Below are positions 16,668 through 26,647 of a DNA stretch of 64,000 bases, in pieces. The DNA is taken from NCBI GenBank assembly GCA_002358575.1, contig DEPD01000003.1, positions 1 to 64,000 on the forward strand, given 5' to 3'. Position numbers and translations under genes: made by a program. Numbering within the stretch: the stretch's first letter is position 1; each line of letters begins with the position of its first letter. This DNA comes from Lachnospiraceae bacterium UBA3401 (GTDB taxonomy: Bacteria; Bacillota; Clostridia; Lachnospirales; Lachnospiraceae). The notes under the pieces were generated by a model. That model ran no database searches. It saw only the letters and a program-made list of their open reading frames with translations, and was not told the origin of the DNA.

Positions 16668-18044
16668 ATGGAAGAAAAAAAAGAAGAAACAACGCAAGTT
16701 GCAATTGCGGTGGAGAACGTCTGTAAGGTTTATAGGCTCTATGATAAGCCGACAGATCGATTGAAAGAAGCACTCAAACTGACCAGAAAACAGAAGTATC
16801 ATGAATCGCATGCATTATCGAATGTTAGTTTCGATGTCCGGCAAGGAGAATGCGTTGGCATTATCGGGACAAATGGTTCTGGAAAATCGACAATTTTAAA
16901 GATTATTACAGGTGTGCTGAATCCGTCAAGTGGATCAGTTACTGTCAATGGCCGTATCTCTGCGCTTTTGGAGTTGGGAGCGGGATTTAATCAGGAATAT
17001 TCAGGGATTGAAAATATTTATTTAAATGGGACCATGAATGGCTTTTCTGAGGAGGAAATTAAGGGGAGATTGCAAGATATTCTTGATTTTGCAGATATTG
17101 GTGATTATGTCTATCAGCCGGTAAAAACATATTCGAGCGGAATGTTTGTTCGTCTTGCGTTCTCAGTGGCCATCAATATTGATCCTGAGATTTTAATTGT
17201 TGATGAGGCGCTTTCTGTTGGTGACGTATTTTTTCAGGCAAAATGCTATCATAAGTTTGAAGAGTTTAAAAGAATGGGAAAGACTATTATGATTGTCAGC
17301 CATGACTTAAGCAGTATTGCCAAGTATTGTGACAGAGTAATTCTACTCAATCAGGGAGTGAAACTTGGCGAGGGTTCGCCTAAGGAAATGATTGATGATT
17401 TTAAGCGTGTTTTGGTTGGGCAGTATGAGCTGCCGGAATCGAAATCAGAGCAGACTTTGGTAAACGACGCGGATGTGCAAGAGGCAGTGCAGTCGCAGGC
17501 GGCTGCTCAAAAGCGTGCAAGACAACAGTCAGATGGTAGAGACGTAAAGATGCTTGAGTATGGCACACAGGAGGCAGTTATTGAGGAAATTTATCTGACA
17601 GATGACCGTGGGACGCAGACAAATGCCATTATCAAAGGACTTTCTTTCAGTATTTGTATGCGCGTAAGATTTTTACAGGATTTGCCAGCGCCGATTTTTG
17701 CCTTTTCGATTAAGACAGCTAAGGGCACTGAAATCACAGGGACCAATACTATGTTTGAAAAAGCATTTTTAGAGCCAGTGAAAGCAGGCGCGGTAAAGGA
17801 CATTCGCTTTACACAGAAAATGTCACTGCAAGGCGGTGAATATTTAATCTCTTTTGGGGTTACAGGATACGAGGGAAATGATTTTAAAGTGTATCATAGA
17901 CTCTACGATGCATTGGATGTGACTGTGGTGTCCGACAAGAATACGGTTGGATACTATGATATGGATTCCAAAGTGGTGGTCAAAGATGCGCATGAGAAAA
18001 GCGATTTGGGGGATAACATTATAAAGTACACAAAGATACAGTGA
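16668..18044 (+). CDS. ABC polysaccharide export ATPase with C-terminal binding domain (Wzt type)
   Basis: A 458-residue ATPase of the Wzt/TagH type. Residues 1-260 are the nucleotide-binding domain with Walker A GTNGSGKST, signature YSSGMFVRLAFS, Walker B ILIVDEAL and switch His in VSHDLSS. After a Gln/Ala-rich linker, residues 305-458 form a C-terminal beta domain like the one that in E. coli O9a Wzt recognises the chain-end cap. AAAGGG lies 8 bases before ATG 16668. The next gene is a methyltransferase/kinase-like protein that could make such a cap. Confidence 0.94.
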   Translation: MEEKKEETTQVAIAVENVCKVYRLYDKPTDRLKEALKLTRKQKYHESHALSNVSFDVRQGECVGIIGTNGSGKSTILKIITGVLNPSSGSVTVNGRISALLELGAGFNQEYSGIENIYLNGTMNGFSEEEIKGRLQDILDFADIGDYVYQPVKTYSSGMFVRLAFSVAINIDPEILIVDEALSVGDVFFQAKCYHKFEEFKRMGKTIMIVSHDLSSIAKYCDRVILLNQGVKLGEGSPKEMIDDFKRVLVGQYELPESKSEQTLVNDADVQEAVQSQAAAQKRARQQSDGRDVKMLEYGTQEAVIEEIYLTDDRGTQTNAIIKGLSFSICMRVRFLQDLPAPIFAFSIKTAKGTEITGTNTMFEKAFLEPVKAGAVKDIRFTQKMSLQGGEYLISFGVTGYEGNDFKVYHRLYDALDVTVVSDKNTVGYYDMDSKVVVKDAHEKSDLGDNIIKYTKIQ

Positions 18045-18065
18045 ACAGGAGCGGGTGGAGACAGT

Positions 18066-20162
18066 ATGGCAGATAAGATGCGAATAAAGCAGGAAAAAAT
18101 CGGTGGTGTAATTATGGATTACACCTACTATGCAGGGCAGGATTTGTATTCGGACGGCGCAGTGGAAGATGAGATGTTGGACATTGCAATGAACAATTCG
18201 CCAGAGCACTTTTTACAAATAATTGAAGAAAAGAAAAGCTGGCCGATTTTTTATCATTTTTCGCCGCTGCGCACGAATATTATTGACTGGATACCGTTCA
18301 AAAAAACAGACAAGGTGCTTGAGATTGGATCTGGATGTGGGGCGATTACAAGTGTGTTGGCCAAAAATGTTGGCAGTGTCACTTGTGTGGATTTATCCAA
18401 AAAACGTAGTTTGGTAAATGCATATCGCAACTGTGATGCGGACAATATTACAATTGTAGTCGGTAATTTTAAGGATATTGAACCCCATCTGGATACAGAT
18501 TATGATTATGTATTGTTGATTGGCGTCTTTGAATATGGGCAGGCATATATTGGCGGCGCATCTCCCTATGAGGATTTTATGCGAATTTGTGACCGTCACA
18601 GAAAGCGAGAAGGACGCCTTGTCATTGCGATTGAAAATAAATTTGGACTAAAATACTGGGCAGGATGTCGAGAGGACCATCTAGGGACTTATTTTTCAGG
18701 GCTAGAAGGGTATCATGAGGGAGGTTCTGCGAGAACGTTTACTAGACATGGACTGGAAAAGATACTAAGTAAGGTTGGAATAGAAGAATATAAGTTCTAT
18801 TATCCATATCCAGATTATAAGTTTGCGACAGCCATCTATTCGGACGCTTATCTTCCCCAAAAAGGAGAGTTAAGCAGCAATCTCAGGAATTTTGATAGAG
18901 AGCGGGTGCTCTTATTTGATGAGAAACAGGTGTTTGATGAAATTTTGGATGAAAATGAGTTTCCGCTGTTTTCCAATTCTTATTTGCTGGTAGTTGGCAG
19001 CGCGCCTAATGTCATTTACACCAAATTTTCTAATGATAGAGCTGCAAAGTGGGCAGTGCGTACATCAATTGTCAAGGAGCCGTCAGGGCTGATTCATGTA
19101 GAGAAGCTGCCAGATACAGAGGTGGCATGCAGGCATTTAAAGAATACCAAACAAGCATATGAACAATTGTCAGTGCGTTATGAGGGGACAAAGATTAAGA
19201 TCAATACTTGTACTGTGATTGGGGGAGATCTTAGAAATGGACTTTCTTTTGTGTACTGTAATGGAAGAACGCTGGAATCCTTGCTTGACGAGTGTTTAAT
19301 GCGGGCGGATGTCGCGGGATTTAAGGCACTGATTGAGGAATATCTCTATTGGCTACGCTATAAGGAAGATACTTTTGCAGTCAGCAACTTTGATTTTATC
19401 TTCCCTAACATTCTTGTGGATGGGGAGACATGGCATGTCATTGACTATGAGTGGACATTTGACAAGCATATTGACTCAAATGACATTGCTTTTCGGGCAT
19501 TTTACAATTATATGCTTGGCGGGGAGATGCGCAGGGCGTGCAAGGACCTTCTTATGAATGATATTTTGGGATATACTGATGCGCAGATAGCGGAAGCAGC
19601 CGTGGAAGAACAGGAGTTTCAGCTTCGGATTACACAGCGTCGTGCCTCGGCGGAGCGAATGCGGGAACTAATTGGAAATCCGGCATATGATCTGGAAGGA
19701 ATGGTACAGTATTGCCGTCATGCTGATTTGCAATATGTGGTGCAGATTTATATTGATTATGGCGAGGGATTTAGTGAGGAAAATTCACAAAGGCTGCTAA
19801 ATTGTTATCTGCTGGGAAAACACTTGAAATTGGAGTATGATATTCCAAAGGACGCGGTAAAGTTCCGCATTGATCCTTGCTCCTTTCCTTGTGTTGTGGA
19901 AATTCTTAAGGTTCAGGTAGGAGACAGAATGTATAGCGCAGAGGAGATTGTGGTGAATGGCTGCTGGCAAGAATGTGGCGTGGTTGTATTTGACCATGAG
20001 GACCCCAATCTGGCGTTTGATGTAGAAGGTGGCAGACACCTCACAGCAGAGTTAGACGTTCTGGAACTGCAGCCGCAGTTTGCAGAACAGATTGTACAGA
20101 GTGCAACAAAAGAGGGATTTTTCGCTAAGACAAGGGCTTTTTTTAAGCAAAAAAATAATTAA
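18066..20162 (+). CDS. Methyltransferase fused to kinase-like domain, possible chain terminator
   Basis: A 698-residue two-part protein. Residues about 60-260 are a class I SAM methyltransferase with motif I VLEIGSGCGAIT and VTCVDLSKK. Residues about 320-520 resemble the phosphotransferase (kinase) fold: SNFDFIFPNILVD looks like the catalytic-loop Asp-x4-Asn and VIDYEW like the metal-binding Asp. The remainder is helical and beta-rich with no recognised family. WbdD, which caps E. coli O9a O antigen with methyl-phosphate, has the same order and also works with Wzm/Wzt, which lie directly upstream here. ATG 18114 is an alternative start. The capping role is inferred. Confidence 0.72.
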   Translation: MADKMRIKQEKIGGVIMDYTYYAGQDLYSDGAVEDEMLDIAMNNSPEHFLQIIEEKKSWPIFYHFSPLRTNIIDWIPFKKTDKVLEIGSGCGAITSVLAKNVGSVTCVDLSKKRSLVNAYRNCDADNITIVVGNFKDIEPHLDTDYDYVLLIGVFEYGQAYIGGASPYEDFMRICDRHRKREGRLVIAIENKFGLKYWAGCREDHLGTYFSGLEGYHEGGSARTFTRHGLEKILSKVGIEEYKFYYPYPDYKFATAIYSDAYLPQKGELSSNLRNFDRERVLLFDEKQVFDEILDENEFPLFSNSYLLVVGSAPNVIYTKFSNDRAAKWAVRTSIVKEPSGLIHVEKLPDTEVACRHLKNTKQAYEQLSVRYEGTKIKINTCTVIGGDLRNGLSFVYCNGRTLESLLDECLMRADVAGFKALIEEYLYWLRYKEDTFAVSNFDFIFPNILVDGETWHVIDYEWTFDKHIDSNDIAFRAFYNYMLGGEMRRACKDLLMNDILGYTDAQIAEAAVEEQEFQLRITQRRASAERMRELIGNPAYDLEGMVQYCRHADLQYVVQIYIDYGEGFSEENSQRLLNCYLLGKHLKLEYDIPKDAVKFRIDPCSFPCVVEILKVQVGDRMYSAEEIVVNGCWQECGVVVFDHEDPNLAFDVEGGRHLTAELDVLELQPQFAEQIVQSATKEGFFAKTRAFFKQKNN

Positions 20163-20189
20163 AAATGCATTCTGAGATGGAGGATGAGA

Positions 20190-22247
20190 ATGTTAGGAAA
20201 GATAAAAGGTGCCATACAGGACAGATTGTATCAGAGTTGCATCGAGGAGTATGAGAGAGATTTGCGCTGTCAGACCGATCCTTATCTGGTGTGGGTTCAG
20301 GAGAATGAACTGCGTACTGCTGAAAAAATGGGAACAGAGCGATGTTCTGACCTTGGCATTGTCTATATGGAGGATTGTGGCAGCCGGTTTTCTTTGTCTG
20401 ATTTCAATAAAAAGTATCTTTTGTTTGTGTCTCGGGAAGGTAGAGTGGCAGTAAATGCGATAAGCGAGGTAATAGCGTATTTTGAATCTCACCAGGATAC
20501 AGATATGGTCTATCCAGACGAAGATGTATGGATGTTAAATCAGAGCAGACCACAAAATGTTCTGAAAGACGACGGGGGTGCGCATCGAATTTTTCCGTGG
20601 ACAAAACCAATGTGGTCGCCAGATACCTTGTTTTCTTTCTTTTATTTTGGTCATATCTTTGCAGTTCGCAGGGAGGCTTTCTTGGGGATTGTATGGCTTG
20701 CAGATGCAGATTATCGCAGGAATATCTATGATTTTGCGCTGAAGGCGTCGGAACAGGGCAGTTGTCCCAACCATATTGAGAAGATACTATTTCATGCATA
20801 TGAAAGAGGTGACAGCAGGGAAGCGATTGAGGACGCACTTATGCACAGAACGGATTTTATTGGTGTGGGTGATGCGTATGATGATATTCGTGCTCAGGCA
20901 ATGGTACGGCGCGGACTTGCAGGGAAAATGGTGCTAGATGCAAAAACAGGCTTCTCTTATCCCATCTATGAAGTGCCAGACAAGCCGCTTGTCAGCATTG
21001 TCATTCCCTCTAAGGACAACCCAAAGGTACTTCAACAATGTATTCGTTCTATTTATGCACACACGGATTATCCAAATTTTGAGTTGATTGTGATCGATAA
21101 TGGCAGTGCAGAGGAAGTCCGTGCTGTACTCGAACATTTTCAAGAGGAGTGTTCATTTCAATATTTGTATCTGCCAATGGACTTCAATTTTTCACGGATG
21201 TGTAATTTAGGAGTGAAAGAGGCGAAAGGAACATATATTCTATTGCTCAATGATGATATGGAGGTAATTGAGGATTCATGGCTAACTCGAATGGTTGGTC
21301 AAGCATCATTGCAACATGTCGGTGCAGTGGGTGCAAAACTTTTGTATCCAAACTCGACCAAAATACAACATGTAGGGATTACCAATACGATATCAGGGCC
21401 GGGACATAAACTAAAACTACTTGACGATAGTCTGTCTTACTATTATGGTAGGAACCGTTTTGTGTATGATATGATTGGTGTTACGGCTGCTTGCCTTTTA
21501 ATGCGCAAAGATTGTTTTCTTGCTATGGGCGGATTGTATGAAGGGCTTGCTGTGGCATACAATGATGTTGACTTGTGTTTTCGTCTGTGCGCAAAAGGAT
21601 TTTATAATGTCCAGCGCAATGATGTGGTGTTGTATCATCATGAGTCACTGAGCCGCGGAGATGATTTAAAAGATGAGAAGAAATTAAAACGTCTGACAGC
21701 GGAACAAGATGTGCTTTATAAGCGGCACCCCGATCTTTACAGGCGAGACCCTTTTATTGGAACGCTGTTAAACAGCGGTGATCCAGAGTACAGTTGCCGT
21801 TGGCTAGAAGGGTATGAGCGCTCGGATGCCATTTCTGTAGGTGATATTCCTGTAGAGGGGAAAAAGCTTCCGCCACAGGAAAAGATGAACCAAGCAATTA
21901 TGATTGCTTTGGAGGATTGCGGGCGGGAAGACCATGCAAAAAAGGCATATTATCTCATTAAGGGCTGGGCGTATATACCTGGCGTAGACAATGCACGTTA
22001 TCGATTTAAAATCCTTTTTGTCAATAATGCGGGCAATGTGTGGGAGCTTCCTGTGCAGAAGCGGTATCGCAAGGATGTGGCAGCAATTTTGCCGGACGAA
22101 ACCAATGTGGAACTGACTGGATTTTGTAGCTGGATTTTTGAAGGGACGTTGCCGCCTGATACGTATGAATTGTGGATGACCGCAAAAGATGGCTGTTCAA
22201 GACAGAGACTATATCGAAGTATGGAGAAAAAGCTGGCAATCGAATGA
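20190..22247 (+). CDS. Large GT2 family glycosyltransferase
   Basis: A 685-residue protein. The N-terminal 260 residues are a poorly known region shared with the next gene (pattern ERDLRCQTDPYLVW). The GT2 (GT-A) domain starts at VSIVIPSKDNPKVLQQ, with VIDNGS, the metal-binding LLLNDDMEV and FRLCAKGF downstream of a YNDVDLCF motif. A C-terminal beta domain of about 120 residues follows. ATG 20190 is preferred over 20184 because GGAGG directly precedes 20184. It should add one sugar of the repeat at the cytoplasmic membrane face. Donor and linkage are unknown. Confidence 0.9.
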   Translation: MLGKIKGAIQDRLYQSCIEEYERDLRCQTDPYLVWVQENELRTAEKMGTERCSDLGIVYMEDCGSRFSLSDFNKKYLLFVSREGRVAVNAISEVIAYFESHQDTDMVYPDEDVWMLNQSRPQNVLKDDGGAHRIFPWTKPMWSPDTLFSFFYFGHIFAVRREAFLGIVWLADADYRRNIYDFALKASEQGSCPNHIEKILFHAYERGDSREAIEDALMHRTDFIGVGDAYDDIRAQAMVRRGLAGKMVLDAKTGFSYPIYEVPDKPLVSIVIPSKDNPKVLQQCIRSIYAHTDYPNFELIVIDNGSAEEVRAVLEHFQEECSFQYLYLPMDFNFSRMCNLGVKEAKGTYILLLNDDMEVIEDSWLTRMVGQASLQHVGAVGAKLLYPNSTKIQHVGITNTISGPGHKLKLLDDSLSYYYGRNRFVYDMIGVTAACLLMRKDCFLAMGGLYEGLAVAYNDVDLCFRLCAKGFYNVQRNDVVLYHHESLSRGDDLKDEKKLKRLTAEQDVLYKRHPDLYRRDPFIGTLLNSGDPEYSCRWLEGYERSDAISVGDIPVEGKKLPPQEKMNQAIMIALEDCGREDHAKKAYYLIKGWAYIPGVDNARYRFKILFVNNAGNVWELPVQKRYRKDVAAILPDETNVELTGFCSWIFEGTLPPDTYELWMTAKDGCSRQRLYRSMEKKLAIE

Positions 22248-24361
22248 GAGAAAAAATATTACAATATCAGAAAGAACTTTTTGCACAGAAGACACCATAT
22301 CTGCAGTGGTTGAGACAGCAAAAAACACGGGATACAATGGTTTCGGGGAAGCAGATAAACAAGCTTCCCTTTTCTTCGTGTATGGATAGTGTAAAATGTT
22401 TTGGGGAAATTTATGCAGAGCAAATTTATCTGTTTGTGAGAGAGGGCGGAACACTGACGGAGGGTGCAGAACAACGAATAGCAGAGTGTTTTCTTGCGTC
22501 TGAGGAGAAGGACAGAGTGGTTCTTGTCTATGCCGACGAAGACTATGCGGGAAGCCTGCAAGAGCTTTACGGCATGGAGGAAGGGTGTTTTGATGCTGCG
22601 GTCACAGTGCCATATCAACACAGCGTGGAAAAAGGGGATGTGTATTACAGGGGGCTGCCTTGGTTTAAACCGGACTTTTCGCCGGATACGCTCGCTTCTT
22701 TTTTCTATCTTGGCAGTATGTTTGCTATTTGCGGAGATGTGATTTTAAAGATAGTCGGTAAATATCAGGATGAAATTGATATTTATGAGCTTGTCTATTG
22801 GATTTTTCAGGAGGCGTTAGAAAGGCATCAGTCGGGAAAAAATACTGGAATTATCCATATACCAGAGGTATTGTATACCAATGACAGCCAAAAGAAAATA
22901 CAGCGAATGGAGTGTTCAGAAAAAATTCAATTGCTGTATCAAAAGGAGTACGAACAAGAGAAAGTATCCATTATTATTCTAAGTAAAGACCATGTGGAAC
23001 TGTTAAAACATTGTTTAGAGACACTGAGCCAATACACAGAATATAAAAATTATGAAGTGATTATTGTGGATAACGGTTCAGAACAGAAACAACGAATATT
23101 GGATGTCATTGACGCATGTAATAATATAGATAAAAAGCACAAGATTTACTATTTTTATCAGAGACAGGAATTTAATTTTTCTGCGCTGTGTAATATTGGC
23201 GCACAGCATGCAACTGGCAGATATTTGCTTTTTATGAATGATGATGTGGAGGTTATAGATACCATTGAAGGTAGAAAGTGGCTGAACAGAATGATGGTGT
23301 ATGCTGCGAAGCCTCATGTGGGCGCTGTTGGGGCAAAACTGTATTATCCTAGTCGTTCGAGAGAAGAAGTCAGTGATAGAATCCAACATGTAGGGATTAC
23401 CAATATGGGCATTGGACCTGCACATAAGTTGAATGGCAGGAGAGACACAGACTGTATCTATCATGGACGCAGCACGCAGAATTATAATATGCTGGCAGTT
23501 ACTGCTGCCTGTATGCTGATAAAAAAACATGTGTTTGATGCAGTTGGCGGATTTGATACATCTTTTCCCATAGCATACAATGATGTGGAGTTTTGCTTTC
23601 GGCTGTATCAGCGGGGATATTTTTCGGTGCAAGTCAATGAGGCAGTGTTGATTCATCATGAATCTCTTAGTCGGGGATACGATTTTTCCCCAGAAAAGCA
23701 ACAGCGATTGCAGGATGAAAAAGAACGACTGTATCAAAAATATCCTTTGTTTCGTGCTACAGATCCGTTTTATAGCCCGCATTTGGTACAGTGGAAAAAA
23801 GATGTGGATTATAATGTCAATTATTTATATGCGTGCGATAAAATGGTGAAGCCTGTACTTTTAGCGGCACAGGGCAGCAAATGGTCAAGTGATATTGTGC
23901 GGCGGGAAGGTTTTCGCGAGCGACTGTATCGAAGTAGCAACGTTGCCGGAAAAATATATGACAAAATTACAGGCAGAAATCTTTTGATGCTTCAGATAGA
24001 TAGTATTGCGCAGGACGATAAAATGGTGACAATAACTGGCTGGTGCGTCCAGCGCAATCGGGATAATGTAAGACTTTCTAAAAACATCTGGCTTGTCGAG
24101 GAAACTAAGAAAACTGGTGTAGGAACAATATATGCGTTTGACTTGCCGTCAAAGCTGCGCGAAGATGTGGCAGAATTGTTTGCAGAGGATAAAAGTACAG
24201 AAAATGTAGCACTTTCAGGCATTTCTTTGCTGTTTGCAAAACAAGGGCTGCGATATGGGAAATACCGAATAGCAGTTCTGATTAACGGAAAACATTTGTT
24301 GTATATGCGTGACCAGACAGGAAATTTGGTATTTATAAAAATTGATGGGAATTCACAGTAG
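22244..24361 (+). CDS. Large GT2 family glycosyltransferase
   Basis: A 705-residue paralogue of the preceding protein with the same layout: an N-terminal region (KELFAQKTPYLQWL), a GT2 domain from about residue 240 (VSIIILSKDHVELLKH, IIVDNGS, LFMNDDVEV, YNDVEFCFRL) and a C-terminal beta domain. The start ATG overlaps the upstream stop as ATGA, which suggests translational coupling; no strong ribosome binding site is visible. The pair most likely arose by gene duplication and then diverged in donor or acceptor choice. Confidence 0.9.
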   Translation: MREKILQYQKELFAQKTPYLQWLRQQKTRDTMVSGKQINKLPFSSCMDSVKCFGEIYAEQIYLFVREGGTLTEGAEQRIAECFLASEEKDRVVLVYADEDYAGSLQELYGMEEGCFDAAVTVPYQHSVEKGDVYYRGLPWFKPDFSPDTLASFFYLGSMFAICGDVILKIVGKYQDEIDIYELVYWIFQEALERHQSGKNTGIIHIPEVLYTNDSQKKIQRMECSEKIQLLYQKEYEQEKVSIIILSKDHVELLKHCLETLSQYTEYKNYEVIIVDNGSEQKQRILDVIDACNNIDKKHKIYYFYQRQEFNFSALCNIGAQHATGRYLLFMNDDVEVIDTIEGRKWLNRMMVYAAKPHVGAVGAKLYYPSRSREEVSDRIQHVGITNMGIGPAHKLNGRRDTDCIYHGRSTQNYNMLAVTAACMLIKKHVFDAVGGFDTSFPIAYNDVEFCFRLYQRGYFSVQVNEAVLIHHESLSRGYDFSPEKQQRLQDEKERLYQKYPLFRATDPFYSPHLVQWKKDVDYNVNYLYACDKMVKPVLLAAQGSKWSSDIVRREGFRERLYRSSNVAGKIYDKITGRNLLMLQIDSIAQDDKMVTITGWCVQRNRDNVRLSKNIWLVEETKKTGVGTIYAFDLPSKLREDVAELFAEDKSTENVALSGISLLFAKQGLRYGKYRIAVLINGKHLLYMRDQTGNLVFIKIDGNSQ

Positions 24362-24377
24362 AAAGGTGTGGGACAAA

Positions 24378-26384
24378 ATGGCAAAAGATATGAGTGACAT
24401 TCATCAGAATAAGGAAGTGCAGGATGTGCAATTCTATAAGCAGGCATATGAGCAGGAAAAAGCGCGCGCAGCGTCTCTTGCAGGTAGACTTGCAGATGCC
24501 AGAAATGAGGCGGACAGCCTTCAGTTTCAGTTGGACCGCATCAAGAACAATCCGCTGTGGAAGGCGTCAAAACCTTTGCGTCAGACAATGCATTGGGGGC
24601 TTCGCAATTATCGGCGTCTGCGGAATCTGGGCGGGCCAAAAGGAATTGCCAGAAAAATAAAACAGAAGCAAATTGAGGCGGAGGCAAAGAAACTTCATGG
24701 AACAGCGAGTTTTCCGACGTCGGAAGAGGCAGAGAGGCAGAGAAATACCGTATTTGACCAGATGGTAAAAATTAGTATTCTAGTGCCGTTGTGGAATAAT
24801 CAGCGGGAGTTTCAGGTAGAGATGCTTGACTCAGTGATGAATCAGACTTATCAGAATTGGGAATTATGTCTGGCAGATGGTTCTGATGCAGAACACGGTT
24901 ATATTGAAGAAATTTGTAAGGAGTATGCCGCTCGCGCAAACGGTAGAATTGTCTATCATAAATTAGAGAAAAACGGTGGTATTTCTGGAAATACAAACGA
25001 GTGCTTTAAACTTGCTACTGGTACCTATATTGGTCTGTTTGATCAAGATGATGTTCTGCATCCTTCTGCGCTTTACGAGTATGTTAAGGTCATCAATGAA
25101 CAAGGAGCAGACTATATTTACTGCGACGAGACTACTTTTAAAGGAAACAGCATTGACAATATGATTACGTTGCATTTTAAGCCAGATTTTGCGCCGGACA
25201 ATCTGCGCGCAAACAATTATATCTGCCATTTCAGTGTGTTTTCGCGGGAGCTTTTGGAGGGAACCGAACTTTTTCGGAGTGGCTTTGACGGGAGTCAGGA
25301 CCATGATATGATTTTGCGGCTAACTGCAAATGCCAAGAAGGTGGTGCATGTGCCAAAACTGTTGTATTACTGGCGCTCACATAAGACAAGTGTGGCGAGT
25401 GATATCAATGCAAAACCTTATGCAATCGCGGCGGCAAAAGGGGCGGTGGCAGACCATTTGACACGCTGCGGATTTAAAAATTTTGAAATCAAAAGCACAC
25501 GTGCATTCGATACTATCTTTGAGATTAAGTACGAGATACGCAGTGAGGACAAAATTTCAATTTTAATTCCTAACAAGGACCATGTTGAGGATTTAAGACG
25601 CTGTATTGATTCAATTAAAGAACGCAGCACTTACAGTAATTATGAGATTATTGTAATTGAGAACAACAGTACGGGAAAAGCGGTTTTTGATTATTATGAC
25701 ACAATTAGAAAACAGAAAAATATAACGGTTGTTACGTATACAGGTGCGTTTAATTATGCGAAGATAAATAATTTTGGCGCTGGTTATGCCACAGGAAAAT
25801 ATCTGCTGTTATTGAATAATGACACGCAGGTGATTTCTATGAATTGGATGGAGTCCATGTTAATGTATGCCCAGCGGCCTGACGTGGGGGCTGTTGGCGC
25901 AAAGCTTTATTATGGAGACCGAACAATACAACACGCAGGTGTGGTTATTGGACTTGGCGCGCACAGGACGGCGGGGCACACGCACTATAAAATCAACTAT
26001 GACAATCTTGGTTATATGGGACGGTTATGTTATGCACAAAATGTTTCTGCTGTGACAGGTGCATGTTTGATGGTCAGAAAGAGTCTTTATGATGCGCTTG
26101 GCGGATTGGATGAGGCGTTTGCAGTGGCGCTAAATGATGTGGATTTCTGCCTGCGTGTCAGGGAGAAAGGGTACTTGAATATCTTTACTCCGTTTGCAGA
26201 GCTGTATCATTTTGAGTCGGCTTCGCGCGGCAGCGATATTGTGGATGCGAAGAAAGCGGAGCGCTATGAGGATGAGTCAGAGTTGTTTCGCGAGCGATGG
26301 AAGAAGCTTCTAGCCAAGGGAGATCCATACTACAATCCAAACTTTTCTCTTGACCGCAGCGACTATTCGCTAAAGACAAATTAA
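24378..26384 (+). CDS. GT2 glycosyltransferase with two tandem catalytic domains
   Basis: A 668-residue protein with a coiled-coil-like N-terminus (EQEKARAASLAGRLADAR) followed by two GT2 domains. The first starts near residue 130 (ISILVPLWNNQREFQ, LFDQDDVLHPSALY) and the second near residue 395 (ISILIPNKDHVEDLRR, LLLNNDTQV, LNDVDFCLRV). Two domains allow two sugar additions by one enzyme. ATG 24378 is chosen because GAAAGGTG lies 10 bases upstream. The stop codon lies inside the left end of the 150-bp repeat element at 26381. Confidence 0.9.
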   Translation: MAKDMSDIHQNKEVQDVQFYKQAYEQEKARAASLAGRLADARNEADSLQFQLDRIKNNPLWKASKPLRQTMHWGLRNYRRLRNLGGPKGIARKIKQKQIEAEAKKLHGTASFPTSEEAERQRNTVFDQMVKISILVPLWNNQREFQVEMLDSVMNQTYQNWELCLADGSDAEHGYIEEICKEYAARANGRIVYHKLEKNGGISGNTNECFKLATGTYIGLFDQDDVLHPSALYEYVKVINEQGADYIYCDETTFKGNSIDNMITLHFKPDFAPDNLRANNYICHFSVFSRELLEGTELFRSGFDGSQDHDMILRLTANAKKVVHVPKLLYYWRSHKTSVASDINAKPYAIAAAKGAVADHLTRCGFKNFEIKSTRAFDTIFEIKYEIRSEDKISILIPNKDHVEDLRRCIDSIKERSTYSNYEIIVIENNSTGKAVFDYYDTIRKQKNITVVTYTGAFNYAKINNFGAGYATGKYLLLLNNDTQVISMNWMESMLMYAQRPDVGAVGAKLYYGDRTIQHAGVVIGLGAHRTAGHTHYKINYDNLGYMGRLCYAQNVSAVTGACLMVRKSLYDALGGLDEAFAVALNDVDFCLRVREKGYLNIFTPFAELYHFESASRGSDIVDAKKAERYEDESELFRERWKKLLAKGDPYYNPNFSLDRSDYSLKTN

Positions 26385-26530
26385 CTGTTACAGTTCAGCG
26401 TAGGACTTTGCACTACGCTTCAAAGTCCGTAAGAAAGTGTAGTGGTTAGAGTACATCAAGCCAATTGCGAAGTTTTTTGCATGGCTTGATGCTTGTAACA
26501 GGAAGCCGGAGGCTGAACTGTTACAATTAA
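26381..26530. mobile_element. 150-bp MITE-like element with terminal inverted repeats
   Basis: The ends form 20-bp inverted repeats (17 of 20 match) that start with TTAA on each side and share ACAGTTCAGC. Inside are two hairpins: GGACTTTG (26403-26410) with CAAAGTCC, and CATCAAGCCA with TGGCTTGATG. No protein is encoded. The layout suits a miniature inverted-repeat element, or a three-stem structured RNA. A short CAGTTCAGC...GAACTGTAAC hairpin at 49120-49144 looks related. Confidence 0.65.
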
Positions 26531-26553
26531 TTTTGGATAATTTGCATAGAATC

Positions 26554-26582
26554 TTGCAAAATTTCCAAATTTTTGGTTTAAT
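26554..26582 (+). promoter_or_regulatory. Probable phosphoglucomutase promoter
   Basis: TTGCAA (26554-26559) and TTTAAT (26577-26582) are 17 bases apart, just right of the MITE-like element and about 65 bases before the phosphoglucomutase start. Confidence 0.5.
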
Positions 26583-26647
26583 ATAAATGGAATGTAGTGC
26601 AAACTGACAACGCACTGATTTTAATGAATTTATGTGGAGGTAGCAGT

